Shown here: positions 26,128 to 34,643 of the stretch, piece after piece | Position numbering within the stretch: the first letter of the stretch is position 1 | How the letters are laid out: the number at the start of each line of letters is the position of its first letter | Source: Planotetraspora silvatica | GTDB taxonomy: Bacteria; Actinomycetota; Actinomycetes; Streptosporangiales; Streptosporangiaceae | DNA length: 64,000 nucleotides | Reading direction: 5' to 3' | Assembly: GCF_016863315.1 (NCBI RefSeq) | Contig: NZ_BOOQ01000007.1 | Coordinates: forward strand, 124,001-188,000 | Notes under the pieces: generated by a model | What the model was told of the DNA's origin: nothing | Databases searched by the model: none | Seen by the model: the letters and a program-made list of their open reading frames with translations, nothing else | Translations under genes and position numbers: made by a program

Positions 26128-26355
26128 TCAGAGTTTGACCAGCTTGGCGTACGGCGCCGTGATCCGCTCCTGCCGTGAGCCGAAATCGACGAGGACGGCG
26201 GCTCCCTCTTCGACACCGATGACCACACCGAGGCCGTAACGGTCGTGACTCACCCGGTCGTCCACGCTGTACTGCTCAAGTGGTGGCGCGGGAAGCGGGG
26301 GCTTGAAGGGACTTGTGGGCAGATGGCGCCGGGGCGCCCCGCTAGCAGACTTCAT
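26128..26355 (-). CDS. Small conserved actinobacterial protein with SH3-like barrel features
   Basis: A 75-residue basic protein starting at ATG 26355 directly after GGGAGA. The N-terminus is Pro/Lys-rich, and the C-terminal half reads YSVDDRVSHDRYGLGVVIGV followed by EEGAAVLVDFGSRQERI and a final PYAKLVKL. This pattern is known to me from conserved small actinobacterial proteins, and resembles the Tudor/SH3-like barrel at the end of UvrD/CarD-like factors. Function unproven; nucleic-acid or RNA polymerase contact is possible. It stands alone. Confidence 0.75.
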   Translation of the reverse strand: MKSASGAPRRHLPTSPFKPPLPAPPLEQYSVDDRVSHDRYGLGVVIGVEEGAAVLVDFGSRQERITAPYAKLVKL

Positions 26356-26516
26356 TCTCCCGAGTATGTCTTGTCCGGGAGACCGCTCGCGACGTATTGC
26401 CGCAGGGCAGATGGACCTGCACGTTACAAATTCATCGCGCCGCCACATGATCCGCAGGCCTCGGGCGCGGCCGGCGCGGCCGGAAGCCCGAGGAAATAGG
26501 GGCTGTGCCCGGCCGG

Positions 26517-27455
26517 CTACGTCCTGAGGTGCCGGGCGTCCTCGGAATGTTGCGAGTTGGGCGCACCGAGCAGGCGGGAGATGCTGCGGGCGGTGGAAAG
26601 GACCAGCGGCACGAGATGGGCCGGTTCCGCGCCCTGATGGTTGACCACCAGGGACAGCGCGGCCACGACCTCGTCGCCGTGGCCGTAGATGGGGGCCGCG
26701 ACCGTGAAGGCGTCCTCGGTGACCTGGCGGTCACTGAGCGCGTAGCCCCGGAGCCTGACCTCGGCCAGCACCCGGCGCAGTCTCACCGGACTGTCGATCG
26801 TGTACCGGGTGAAGGTCTGCAACGGCTCGGCGAGCACCTGCTCCTGGATCTCAGGAGGCGCGTGCGCGAGCAGGACCAGGCCGCCTCCGGTGGCGTGGAT
26901 GGCGAAGCGCCCGCCGACCCGGGTCAGGGTGGGCACCGCACCGCGTCCGGAGATCCGCTCGACGAAGACCACGGCCGGGCCCTCGCGCACCGAGAGCTGG
27001 ACGTTCTCATGGGTCGCCTCGTAGAGGTCCTCCATCAGCGGCAGCGCGACATCGCGCAGCGGCAGGCCACGGGGGGCGAGAGAGCCGAGTTCCCACAGCT
27101 TTAGGCCGATCCGGTACTTCCCGTCGGGGCCGCGCTCCAGCGCGCCCCAGGCCGTCAGCTCGCCGAGGAGCCGGTGCGCCGTGCTGAGCGGGACGTCGGC
27201 CAGCCTGCTGATCTCCGACAGCGTGAGCTCCGGCTGGGCCGCCGTGAACACGTCGAGGAGCGCGAGCAGTCGCGAGCTGACGCTCCGGCTCCCGTCCGCG
27301 CCGGACGGGCCGGAGACGCCGGAAACGGCGGACACGCCGGACTGGCCGGAAACGCCCGAAGCGGCGGACACGCCGGACTGGCCGGAAACGCCCGAAGCGC
27401 CGAACGCGCCGGACTGGCCGGAAGCGCCGCCCGTGGCGGGTGAACGGTACGCCAT
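26517..27455 (-). CDS. IclR family transcriptional regulator
   Basis: A 312-residue IclR protein. The winged HTH is at about residues 60-115 (LTLSEISRLADVPLSTAHRL, then LGELTAWGALERGPDGKYRI), followed by the effector domain with VQLSVREGPAVVFVERISGR and a GYALSDRQVTEDAFTVAAPI block. About 55 residues of Gly/Ser/Val repeats precede the HTH, an unusual extension encoded by tandem DNA repeats. It is the last gene behind the P450 (13-base gap), so it is probably co-transcribed with the demethylase genes and controls that operon, perhaps through the palindrome at 31089-31109. Confidence 0.9.
   Translation of the reverse strand: MAYRSPATGGASGQSGAFGASGVSGQSGVSAASGVSGQSGVSAVSGVSGPSGADGSRSVSSRLLALLDVFTAAQPELTLSEISRLADVPLSTAHRLLGELTAWGALERGPDGKYRIGLKLWELGSLAPRGLPLRDVALPLMEDLYEATHENVQLSVREGPAVVFVERISGRGAVPTLTRVGGRFAIHATGGGLVLLAHAPPEIQEQVLAEPLQTFTRYTIDSPVRLRRVLAEVRLRGYALSDRQVTEDAFTVAAPIYGHGDEVVAALSLVVNHQGAEPAHLVPLVLSTARSISRLLGAPNSQHSEDARHLRT
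27327..27398 (-). repeat. 36-base perfect tandem repeat in iclR N-terminus
   Basis: A 36-base unit at 27327-27362 is repeated without change at 27363-27398, with degenerate partial copies on both sides. It encodes ASGVSGQSGVSA-like repeats in the N-terminal extension of the IclR protein. The copy number is probably variable. Confidence 0.85.
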
Positions 27456-27468
27456 CCCACCGATCTCC

Positions 27469-28728
27469 TCATCTGCCCCGGACGGCGGCCTTCTCCACCC
27501 GGATGGGTGCGCTGGAGAACCCGCGCAGGGTGTTGTTCGGTCTCGGCTCGGGTGCGGCCGTGGGCGACAGCATCGCCGCGCGCCTGGCGAGCGCGGTCAG
27601 GACCACGTCGCCTTCGAGGCGGGCGACCTGCTGGCCGACGCAGGCGTGGATGCCCGTTCCGAACCCGACGTGCCCCGCGGTCCGGCGAGTGACGTCGAGT
27701 GTATGAGGGTTGATCCATTTGCGGGGGTCACGATTCGCGGCCCCGAGGAACAAAAGGATCTTCTCTCCGGGGCCGATCCGTACCCCGCCGAGGTCCACCG
27801 CCCGGGTCGTCGTGCGGAAGAAGGTCTGGACGGGGGACTCGAACCGGATCGCCTCTTCGAAGGCCAGTTTGGCCAGCGCCGGGTTCTCGTGGACCCTCGC
27901 CCACTGGCCGGGGTGCGCGGCCAGCGCGGCGAGCGCGTTTCCGATGGCGTACACCGTCGTGTCGATCCCGGCGCTGAGCAGTGAGCGGACCAGCATCGCC
28001 GCCTGCTCCGGGGTGATCCGGCCGGTGTCGGCGAAGGCCCAGATGTCCTGGCCCAGGCCGCCGGCGGCGAGGTTCTCCCGGCGGCAGGACTCGTTGATCC
28101 ATTCCTGGATCCGGGGCGCGTCCGCCATCGCCTCGTGGAACAGGTCGTTGCGCGGGCCGAAGCCGTTGAAGGCCATGCCGCCGTACGGCATCAGGTTCTC
28201 CCTGCCCTCCTCCGGCAACCCGAGGGCGTCCGGGAAGACCCGCAGCGGGAAGACCTCCGCGAGATCGCGGACGGCGTCGAAGGTGCCGCGCTCGACCAGG
28301 TCGCCCACAAGTGACTCGGCCACGGCGGCGAACTCCTCCCGCAGGCCGCGGACCCTGCGCGAGGACAGGACCTCCGTCATGACCTCCCGGACGCGGGTGT
28401 GGTCCGGCGGGTCGGCCTCCAGGAGCAGGCTCGGGACCCGCCACGGCTTCTCCTTGCGGAAGTCGGCGAGCCCGACGCCCGAGGCGGAGGAGAAGGCCCG
28501 CCAGTCGGTCAGCGCCGTGACGACCTGCTCGTGACGCGCGGACGCCCAGATCCCGTAGTGGGAGAGCCACACGACGGGGCCGGCCTCGCGCATCCGCTCG
28601 TGGCGGGGATACGGGTCGGCCAGGAACGACACGCTGAACGGGTCGTCGTCCAGGACGGGGACGGGGACGGGGACGGGACCGGGGACGGACGGGCCGGGAC
28701 CGGATGAGGTGGTCGCTCCTGAGGTCAA
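27469..28728 (-). CDS. Cytochrome P450, CYP199-like
   Basis: A 419-residue soluble P450. The I-helix reads LLSAGIDTTV, the K-helix EEAIRFE, and the haem loop GFGTGIHACVGQQVARLEG with the thiolate Cys. Several stretches, including ESPVQTFFRTTTR, FPDALGLPEEGRENLMPYG and NNTLRG near the end, closely recall CYP199A enzymes, which oxidise para-substituted benzoates and O-demethylate 4-methoxybenzoate. The start appears to be TTG 28728 with GAGG five bases upstream; the N-terminus contains a PVPVPV run from a six-base DNA repeat. There is no separate ferredoxin gene, so the reductase encoded just upstream may supply electrons. It lies 28 bases behind that gene in the same operon. Confidence 0.88.
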   Translation of the reverse strand: MTSGATTSSGPGPSVPGPVPVPVPVLDDDPFSVSFLADPYPRHERMREAGPVVWLSHYGIWASARHEQVVTALTDWRAFSSASGVGLADFRKEKPWRVPSLLLEADPPDHTRVREVMTEVLSSRRVRGLREEFAAVAESLVGDLVERGTFDAVRDLAEVFPLRVFPDALGLPEEGRENLMPYGGMAFNGFGPRNDLFHEAMADAPRIQEWINESCRRENLAAGGLGQDIWAFADTGRITPEQAAMLVRSLLSAGIDTTVYAIGNALAALAAHPGQWARVHENPALAKLAFEEAIRFESPVQTFFRTTTRAVDLGGVRIGPGEKILLFLGAANRDPRKWINPHTLDVTRRTAGHVGFGTGIHACVGQQVARLEGDVVLTALARRAAMLSPTAAPEPRPNNTLRGFSSAPIRVEKAAVRGR

Positions 28729-28756
28729 TGTGTCCTCGCTCTTCTGGTTTCCTGTT

Positions 28757-29698
28757 TCAGAGGTCGAGCACGAGCCTTTCGCCCAGGCAGCGGGAGACGC
28801 AGATCATCATGGTCGTCCCCTCGGCGCGCTCGTCCTCGGTCAGCAACGAGTCCCGGTGGTCGGGCGTCCCCTCGAGGACGTCGGTCTCGCAGGTGCCGCA
28901 CGTGCCCTCCTGGCAGGAGGAGAGCACCGGGATCCCGGCGGCCTCGACGCACTCCAGTACGGTCTGCCCGGGGCCGACCGTGAGAGTGAGCCCGGACTGC
29001 GCGAGCACCACCTCGAACATGCCGTCGCGGTCGTCGTGGATCGATTCCTTGGGTGCGAACCGTTCGACGCGCAACATGTCCCGGGCCCCGCAGGCGTCCT
29101 CGAGCGCCGCGAGCAGCGGCTCCGGGCCGCATCCGTAGACGAGCGTGTCCCGCGTGGCCTCCTCGAGAAAGCCCTTCAGGTCCAGCAGGCCGTGCCTGTC
29201 CTGCGGGCGGACCAGGACGCGGTCGCCGTACCGGTCGAGGACGTCGAGGAACGCCATCGAGGGCCGGGTCCGCCCGCCGTAGAGCAGCCTCCATCGGGCG
29301 CCCCCGGCGTCCACCTCCGCGATCATCGGCAGCAGGGGGGTGACGCCGATGCCTCCGGCGACGAAGAGGTACGACGGCGCGTCCTCGAGTTCGAAGTGGT
29401 TGCGGGGGCCGCGGACGAGGATCCGGTCGCCCGGGGACAGCGTGTCGTGCACATAGGCCGAGCCGCCCCGGCCGGCCGGCTCGCGCAGCACGCCGAGCCG
29501 GTACGCCGACGCGTCCGCCGGGTCGCCGCACAGGGAGTACTGCCGCACCAGCCCGTCGCCCAGGACGAGGTCGATGTGCGCCCCCGGCCGCCAGGAGGGC
29601 AGCGGGGTCCCGTCCGCGTGGCCGAGCACCAGGGCGACCACGCCGTCGGAGACGACGATCTTCTCCCGGACGACGGCGACGAACTCCGGTTCGTGCAT
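28757..29698 (-). CDS. VanB-type oxygenase reductase (FMN/NAD domain plus 2Fe-2S ferredoxin)
   Basis: A 313-residue phthalate-dioxygenase-reductase-type protein. The N-terminal flavin domain has HIDLVLGDGLVRQYSLCGDP, and the NAD domain has YLFVAGGIGVTPLLPMI with YGCGPEPLL. The C-terminal plant-type 2Fe-2S domain has SCQEGTCGTCETDVLEG with the cysteine ligands and a later Cys in MMICVSRCLG. It passes electrons from NADH to the VanA-type Rieske oxygenase encoded upstream, and possibly also to the P450 downstream. ATG 29698 is six bases after the 77-aa gene. Confidence 0.9.
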   Translation of the reverse strand: MHEPEFVAVVREKIVVSDGVVALVLGHADGTPLPSWRPGAHIDLVLGDGLVRQYSLCGDPADASAYRLGVLREPAGRGGSAYVHDTLSPGDRILVRGPRNHFELEDAPSYLFVAGGIGVTPLLPMIAEVDAGGARWRLLYGGRTRPSMAFLDVLDRYGDRVLVRPQDRHGLLDLKGFLEEATRDTLVYGCGPEPLLAALEDACGARDMLRVERFAPKESIHDDRDGMFEVVLAQSGLTLTVGPGQTVLECVEAAGIPVLSSCQEGTCGTCETDVLEGTPDHRDSLLTEDERAEGTTMMICVSRCLGERLVLDL

Positions 29699-29704
29699 CG
29701 CGGG

Positions 29705-29938
29705 CTAACGGGTGACAGCCGGTTCGCGGACCGGCGGCGGGGGCTCCGCGGAGCCGGGCGGGTTCACGTGACCTTCCGGGTGCCGCAGCAGCCAGTCCCA
29801 CAACTCGACCGGGTCTTCGAACCGCCGCCGCGCACCGCAGTGACAGATCCCGAGCAGCAGGTCCGTGCCCGGCACCCATTCGACCGTGAAGACCGTCCCG
29901 GAGTCCGTCCTGTCCTTGAGGCCGGCCACGGCCGTCAC
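29705..29938 (-). CDS. 77-residue protein of the demethylase operon
   Basis: A short cytosolic protein starting at GTG 29938, which overlaps the oxygenase stop as GTGA. The core reads TVEWVPGTDLLLGICHCGAR followed by RRFEDPVELWDWLLRHPEGH, with a CxC pair in a predicted beta hairpin and an aromatic helix; the end is Pro/Glu-rich. The coding bias matches its neighbours and it is held between oxygenase and reductase genes by tight spacing, so it should be real. I do not recognise a family. A small partner of the oxygenase or a metal-handling protein are guesses. Confidence 0.7.
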   Translation of the reverse strand: MTAVAGLKDRTDSGTVFTVEWVPGTDLLLGICHCGARRRFEDPVELWDWLLRHPEGHVNPPGSAEPPPPVREPAVTR

Positions 29939-31017
29939 CCCGTGGCCGCGGTGCTCGGGGCGCGGGCGGGCTCGGCTCCCTCTCCCGCCGCGATCTGCGC
30001 CGCGATCAGACGGCGGGCGGCCAGGCCGCCGGTGTCGATGTTGATGCTCAGCTCCTGGTAGCCGTCGCTTTCAGCGGCGAGCACCTCGGCCAGTTTGTTC
30101 AGCGCGACGACGTCCTGGAGCACGACGGTCCTGTTGCTCTCGCGCAGGAAGTCGGACACCCCCTCGTCGTCCCGGGCGAAGTCGCGGGCGACGGCCCAGA
30201 AGTCGTGCGTGGAGTTCTCCGTCTCCGGGGTGATCGCGTACACGACCTCGACGTGGAAGCCGCCGGCGTCGGAGCCGTCGGCGTCCGGGAGCACACCGAC
30301 CGGAGCGACCCTGCTGTGCAGCAGGTAGAGGCACGGCGGGTGGTACTCGATGTCCTGCCAGCGCACGATGCGCCCGGTGATCCCGGTGGACTTGGCGTAG
30401 AACGGCGGGCAGGCCGCGTCGTCCATGTGCCTGCTGACGTAGATGATCTGCTGCTCGTCGTCGACCTCGGTGCGGATCGGCGTGTCGGCGACCTCGGGCG
30501 TCCCGATGTAGCCGCCGTGCAGGTACGTCTCGTGCGACAGGTCCAGGAGATTGTCGACCAGCAGGCCGTAGGGGGCGTTCAGCGGCTCCATGCCGTACAC
30601 GCTGGTCCACTCCGGGTCGTCGAGCCACGGCGCGCGGGGGATGCCGGCCGGATCCGCCTTGTCCTTGTCGCCGATCCACACCCACACGAACGAGTCCTGC
30701 TCCACGACCGGGTAGGCGGGCACGCGGGCGGTGCGCGGGATCCTCCGCTGACCCGGTACGGCGACGCAGGTCCCCGACGGGTCGTAGGTGAACCCGTGGT
30801 AGCCGCACACCACGTTGTCGCCGTCGAGGTGGCTCTCGGACAGCGGGAACCTGCGGTGGACGCAGTGGTCCGACAGCGCGACGACCGGTCCGGCCTGAGT
30901 CCGGTAGAAGACCAGGGCCTCGCCGAGGATCGTGCGGGGCAGCAGCTTCCGGGTGATCTCGTTGCCGTACGCGGCGACGTACCACCGGTTCCTGGCGAAT
31001 TTGACTGGGAAGCCCAC
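29935..31017 (-). CDS. Rieske non-haem iron oxygenase, VanA-type O-demethylase subunit
   Basis: A 360-residue oxygenase. GTG 31017 is chosen because the family start FPVKFARNRWYVAAYGNEI follows at once and AGGA lies upstream. The Rieske cluster motif is CVHRRFPLSESHLDGDNVVC with GYH (CxH...CxxH), and the catalytic iron site is NLLDLSHETYLHGG (D-x-x-H-x4-H). Relatives remove O-methyl groups from vanillate or act on other aromatic acids such as dicamba. It heads the minus-strand operon oxygenase-77aa-reductase-P450-IclR and diverges from a LIV-type transporter that may import the substrate. Confidence 0.88.
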   Translation of the reverse strand: MGFPVKFARNRWYVAAYGNEITRKLLPRTILGEALVFYRTQAGPVVALSDHCVHRRFPLSESHLDGDNVVCGYHGFTYDPSGTCVAVPGQRRIPRTARVPAYPVVEQDSFVWVWIGDKDKADPAGIPRAPWLDDPEWTSVYGMEPLNAPYGLLVDNLLDLSHETYLHGGYIGTPEVADTPIRTEVDDEQQIIYVSRHMDDAACPPFYAKSTGITGRIVRWQDIEYHPPCLYLLHSRVAPVGVLPDADGSDAGGFHVEVVYAITPETENSTHDFWAVARDFARDDEGVSDFLRESNRTVVLQDVVALNKLAEVLAAESDGYQELSINIDTGGLAARRLIAAQIAAGEGAEPARAPSTAATG

Positions 31018-31088
31018 GATGTCCGTCCTGTCTGGTCGGGTGCGGAGATGCCATGAGGATCGGTCGTCGGGACACTCGGATGAAACAT

Positions 31089-31109
31089 GACTTCCGGCAT
31101 CCGGAAGTC
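31089..31109. promoter_or_regulatory. Perfect palindromic operator between demethylase operon and transporter
   Basis: GACTTCCGG (31089-31097) and CCGGAAGTC (31101-31109) are exact inverted arms around CAT. The site is 72 bases upstream of the oxygenase start and 92 bases upstream of the livG-like start, so one regulator could control both directions. The IclR protein encoded at the end of the demethylase operon is the leading candidate. Confidence 0.65.
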
Positions 31110-31154
31110 GTATCGAGACGCAGAAAACTTTTCGGGACGCTTCCACTGACCAGA

Positions 31155-31177
31155 AGGGCGGCTGTCATGGCCGCCCT
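31155..31177 (+). promoter_or_regulatory. Leader hairpin upstream of the LIV transporter
   Basis: AGGGCGGC (31155-31162) pairs with GCCGCCCT (31170-31177) over a seven-base loop, ending 24 bases before the livG-like start. It could be a second protein-binding site or a structure in the leader RNA that affects translation. Confidence 0.4.
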
Positions 31178-31200
31178 CCACACGACCGGTGGGTGGCGGT

Positions 31201-31973
31201 GTGAACCACGGAACACAGGCCCTCGTGGAGGTGCGCGACCTGACCCTGCGGTTCGGCGGGGTGACGGCGCTGGCGGACGTCGCGTTCGACGTCGGCGACC
31301 GGCAGATCTGCGGGTTGGTCGGCCCCAACGGCGCGGGCAAGTCGTCGCTGTTCAACTGCGTCAACGGCTACTACCGGCCGTCAGGGGGGAGCATCCGCGT
31401 CGGCGGGGTGGACGTGCTGAGCGTGCCCGCGCACCGGATGGTGCGGCTCGGGATCGCCAGGACGTTCCAGCACCCCACGCTTCAGCCGGACCGCACCGTC
31501 CTGGACAACGTGCTGCTGGGCGGGCACAGCACGCTCTCCGGCACCGTGCTGTCGGCCATGTTGGCCCTTCCCGGCGAACGACGCAGGGAACGCGCGCTCG
31601 TCACCCGGGCCAGGGAACTGCTGGACTCGCTCGGACTCGCGGGCGTGGAGCGGACATCCGCGGGCGATCTGCCGTACGGGTCGCAGAAGCGGGTCGAGAT
31701 CGCCAGGGCGCTGCTGAGCGGGCCGCGGCTGCTGCTCCTCGACGAGCCGGCCAGCGGGCTGACGCACAGCGAGGTCGGCGAGGTCGGCGAGCTGATCTCG
31801 CGCATCCGCGCCGACCACGGCCTGACCGTGATCGTGGTCGAACATCACATGGGCCTGATCTCCGCCGTCACCGACCACGTCGTGGCGCTGGTCAGCGGCA
31901 GGAAGGTCGCGGAGGGGACGGCGCAGGCCGTGCAGTCCGACCCGGTCGTCGTCTCCGCCTACCTGGGGGCGGC

Positions 31974-31977
<4 letters not shown>
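31201..31977 (+). CDS. livG: LIV-type ABC transporter ATP-binding protein LivG
   Basis: A 258-residue ATPase of the branched-chain-amino-acid/HAAT family with Walker A GPNGAGKSS, family block IARTFQHPTLQPDRTVLDNV, signature-like LPYGSQKRVEIARAL and Walker B LLLLDEPASGL. GTG 31201 follows a GGTGG site; GTG 31189 is in frame. This transporter family moves amino acids but also aromatic acids such as benzoates and phenylpropanoids. Divergence from the demethylase operon makes aromatic acid uptake the better guess here. Confidence 0.9.
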
Positions 31978-32681
<704 letters not shown>

Positions 32682-32684
32682 CCG

Positions 32685-33566
32685 ATGAACCTTCTGCAGC
32701 AGGTGCTCGACGGACTCGGCTCCGGATCGGTCTACGCCACGCTCGCCCTGGCCCTCGTGCTCGTCCACCGGTCGACCGGGATCGTGAACTTCGCGCAGGG
32801 CCAGATGGCCGTGATCTCCACGTACGTCGCGTGGACCCTCTACGACGCCGGGGTGCCCGTCTGGGGCGCGATCGGGGCGGCGATCGTGCTCTCCCTGGTC
32901 GTGGGGGCGCTGGTCGAACGGTTCCTGATCCGCAGGTTCGAAGGCGGCGAGCCGCTCGCCGCGATCGTGGTCACGGTCGGGCTGCTGATCTCCGTCAACG
33001 GGCTGGTCAGCCTGATCTGGGGGACCGTGCTCAAGCAGTTCCCCTCGGCCTTCCCCCCGGGCGGCGTCGGCTCGGGAAGCGGCGGCACGATCGGGTACGG
33101 CACGCTCGGCACGATCGGGGCGCTGCTCGTCGTCGTGCTGGCCCTCAACTGGCTGTTCCGGCACACCCGGCTCGGCCTCGCCTTCCGCGCGGTCGCCGCC
33201 AACCCCGAGTCGAGCGCGCTGCTCGGCCTTCCGGTGGGCAGGCTGCTCATGCTCGGGTGGGGGCTCGCCGCCGCGGTCGGCGCGCTCGCCGGCTGCCTGG
33301 TCGCCCCGAAGCTGTACCTCGCCCCGGAGATGATGGACTCGGTCCTGACCTACGCGCTGGCGGCCGCCGTGCTCGGCGGCCTCAACTCGGCGCTCGGCAC
33401 CGTGCTGGCCGCCTGGTTCATCGGGGTGGTCGAGAACCTCGCGGGCACCTACGTCTCGTTCGTCGGCGGCGACATGAAGATCGCCGTGCCGCTCGTCCTG
33501 ATGGTCCTCATCCTGCTGTTCAAGCCCGAAGGCGTCTTCGGCCACAAGGAGGTGCGGCGGGTATGA
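32685..33566 (+). CDS. livH: LIV-type ABC transporter permease LivH
   Basis: A 293-residue permease with about eight hydrophobic helices. The N-terminal GLGSGSVYATLALALVLVHR and GIVNFAQGQMAVISTYVAWT are typical LivH openings, and TYALAAAVLGGLNSALGTVL is the conserved late helix. It begins three bases after the livF-like stop. Confidence 0.92.
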   Translation: MNLLQQVLDGLGSGSVYATLALALVLVHRSTGIVNFAQGQMAVISTYVAWTLYDAGVPVWGAIGAAIVLSLVVGALVERFLIRRFEGGEPLAAIVVTVGLLISVNGLVSLIWGTVLKQFPSAFPPGGVGSGSGGTIGYGTLGTIGALLVVVLALNWLFRHTRLGLAFRAVAANPESSALLGLPVGRLLMLGWGLAAAVGALAGCLVAPKLYLAPEMMDSVLTYALAAAVLGGLNSALGTVLAAWFIGVVENLAGTYVSFVGGDMKIAVPLVLMVLILLFKPEGVFGHKEVRRV

Positions 33567-34582
33567 GCGTCGTGGTCGACGAGCCCGCGGTCAGGGACGG
33601 CGGCGGGACCTCCCGCCGGCGGCACGGGCGCACGCTCACCGCGGTGGCGCTGGTCCTGGTGTTCGCGGTCTTCCCGCTGTTCATGAGCCCCTTCGCCAAC
33701 CTGCAGGTGACGCTGATCCTGGTCTACGCCGTCGCGATCCTCGGGCTGGACATCCTGGTCGGCTGGACGGGCCAGGTCTCGCTCGGGCAGAGCGCGTTCT
33801 TCGGGATCGGCGCGTACGGCGTCGCGGCCGGCGCCGTGCACGGGTGGCCGGTCTGGGCCGGGCTGCTCCTCGGCACGGCCGTCGCCGGCGTGGTGGGCTG
33901 CCTCGTGGCCATCCCCGCCGCGCGGCTGCGCGGATACGCCCTGGGAATGATCACGCTGACGCTGCCGGTGGTCGCGGTGCCCCTCGCCAAGCGGATGGAG
34001 GCCGTGACCGGTGGCGCGCAGGGGCTCAACGTCACCATCGTCCAGGCCCCGGCGTGGACCGGGCTGGCCGCCGACCAGTGGCGTTACTACGTCGTCGGCG
34101 TCGGCGCGGCGATCGTGTTCGCTCTGGCCGCCGCCCTGCGGCGGGGCCGCTTCGGGCGGGCGTTCGACGCCGTCCGGGTCAACGAGGCGCTGGCGACGGC
34201 GCAGGGCGTGCACGTCACCCGGTACAAGGTGCTGGCCTTCACCCTGTCGGCCGTCTACGGCGGGGTCGCGGGAGTGCTGTACGTCGTGGCCGTGCAGTTC
34301 ATCTCGCCGGAGACGCTCATCCTCACGCTCAGCATCTCGATGCTCGCCGGGCTCGCGATCGGCGGTCTGCGCAGCCTCCTCGGCTGCGTGCTCGGCGCCG
34401 CGTTCTACGTCGTCGTGCCCAATCTCACGGGGTCCGTGAGCGCCGGCCAGTCCTATCTCCTGTACGGCGTCTGCCTGCTCGTCGTCATGCTCCTGATGCC
34501 CAGGGGCGTCGCCCCGGCGCTCGGCCACGCCGTACGGCGAGTGGCGAACCGGCGGGAGAGGGCGGCCGCCTCTGGTGAGTGA
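33563..34582 (+). CDS. livM: LIV-type ABC transporter permease LivM
   Basis: A 339-residue permease partner of LivH. Diagnostic blocks are LDILVGWTGQVSLGQSAFFG with IGAYGVAAG, the long cytosolic loop RRGRFGRAFDAVRVNEALAT, and AGLAIGGLRSLLGCVLGAAF. ATG 33563 overlaps the livH-like stop (ATGA). A ~25-residue basic N-terminus precedes the first helix. Confidence 0.92.
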   Translation: MSVVVDEPAVRDGGGTSRRRHGRTLTAVALVLVFAVFPLFMSPFANLQVTLILVYAVAILGLDILVGWTGQVSLGQSAFFGIGAYGVAAGAVHGWPVWAGLLLGTAVAGVVGCLVAIPAARLRGYALGMITLTLPVVAVPLAKRMEAVTGGAQGLNVTIVQAPAWTGLAADQWRYYVVGVGAAIVFALAAALRRGRFGRAFDAVRVNEALATAQGVHVTRYKVLAFTLSAVYGGVAGVLYVVAVQFISPETLILTLSISMLAGLAIGGLRSLLGCVLGAAFYVVVPNLTGSVSAGQSYLLYGVCLLVVMLLMPRGVAPALGHAVRRVANRRERAAASGE

Positions 34583-34643
34583 ATCCGGTGGCTGTCCCTC
34601 CTTGCACGCGCTTCCTGACTGACCGACTACAAAAGGGTTGAAC

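Noticed and set aside
27301-27430. Repeats near the P450 as a CRISPR or insertion-sequence end
   Set aside because: They are in-frame coding repeats of the IclR N-terminus without spacers or transposase.
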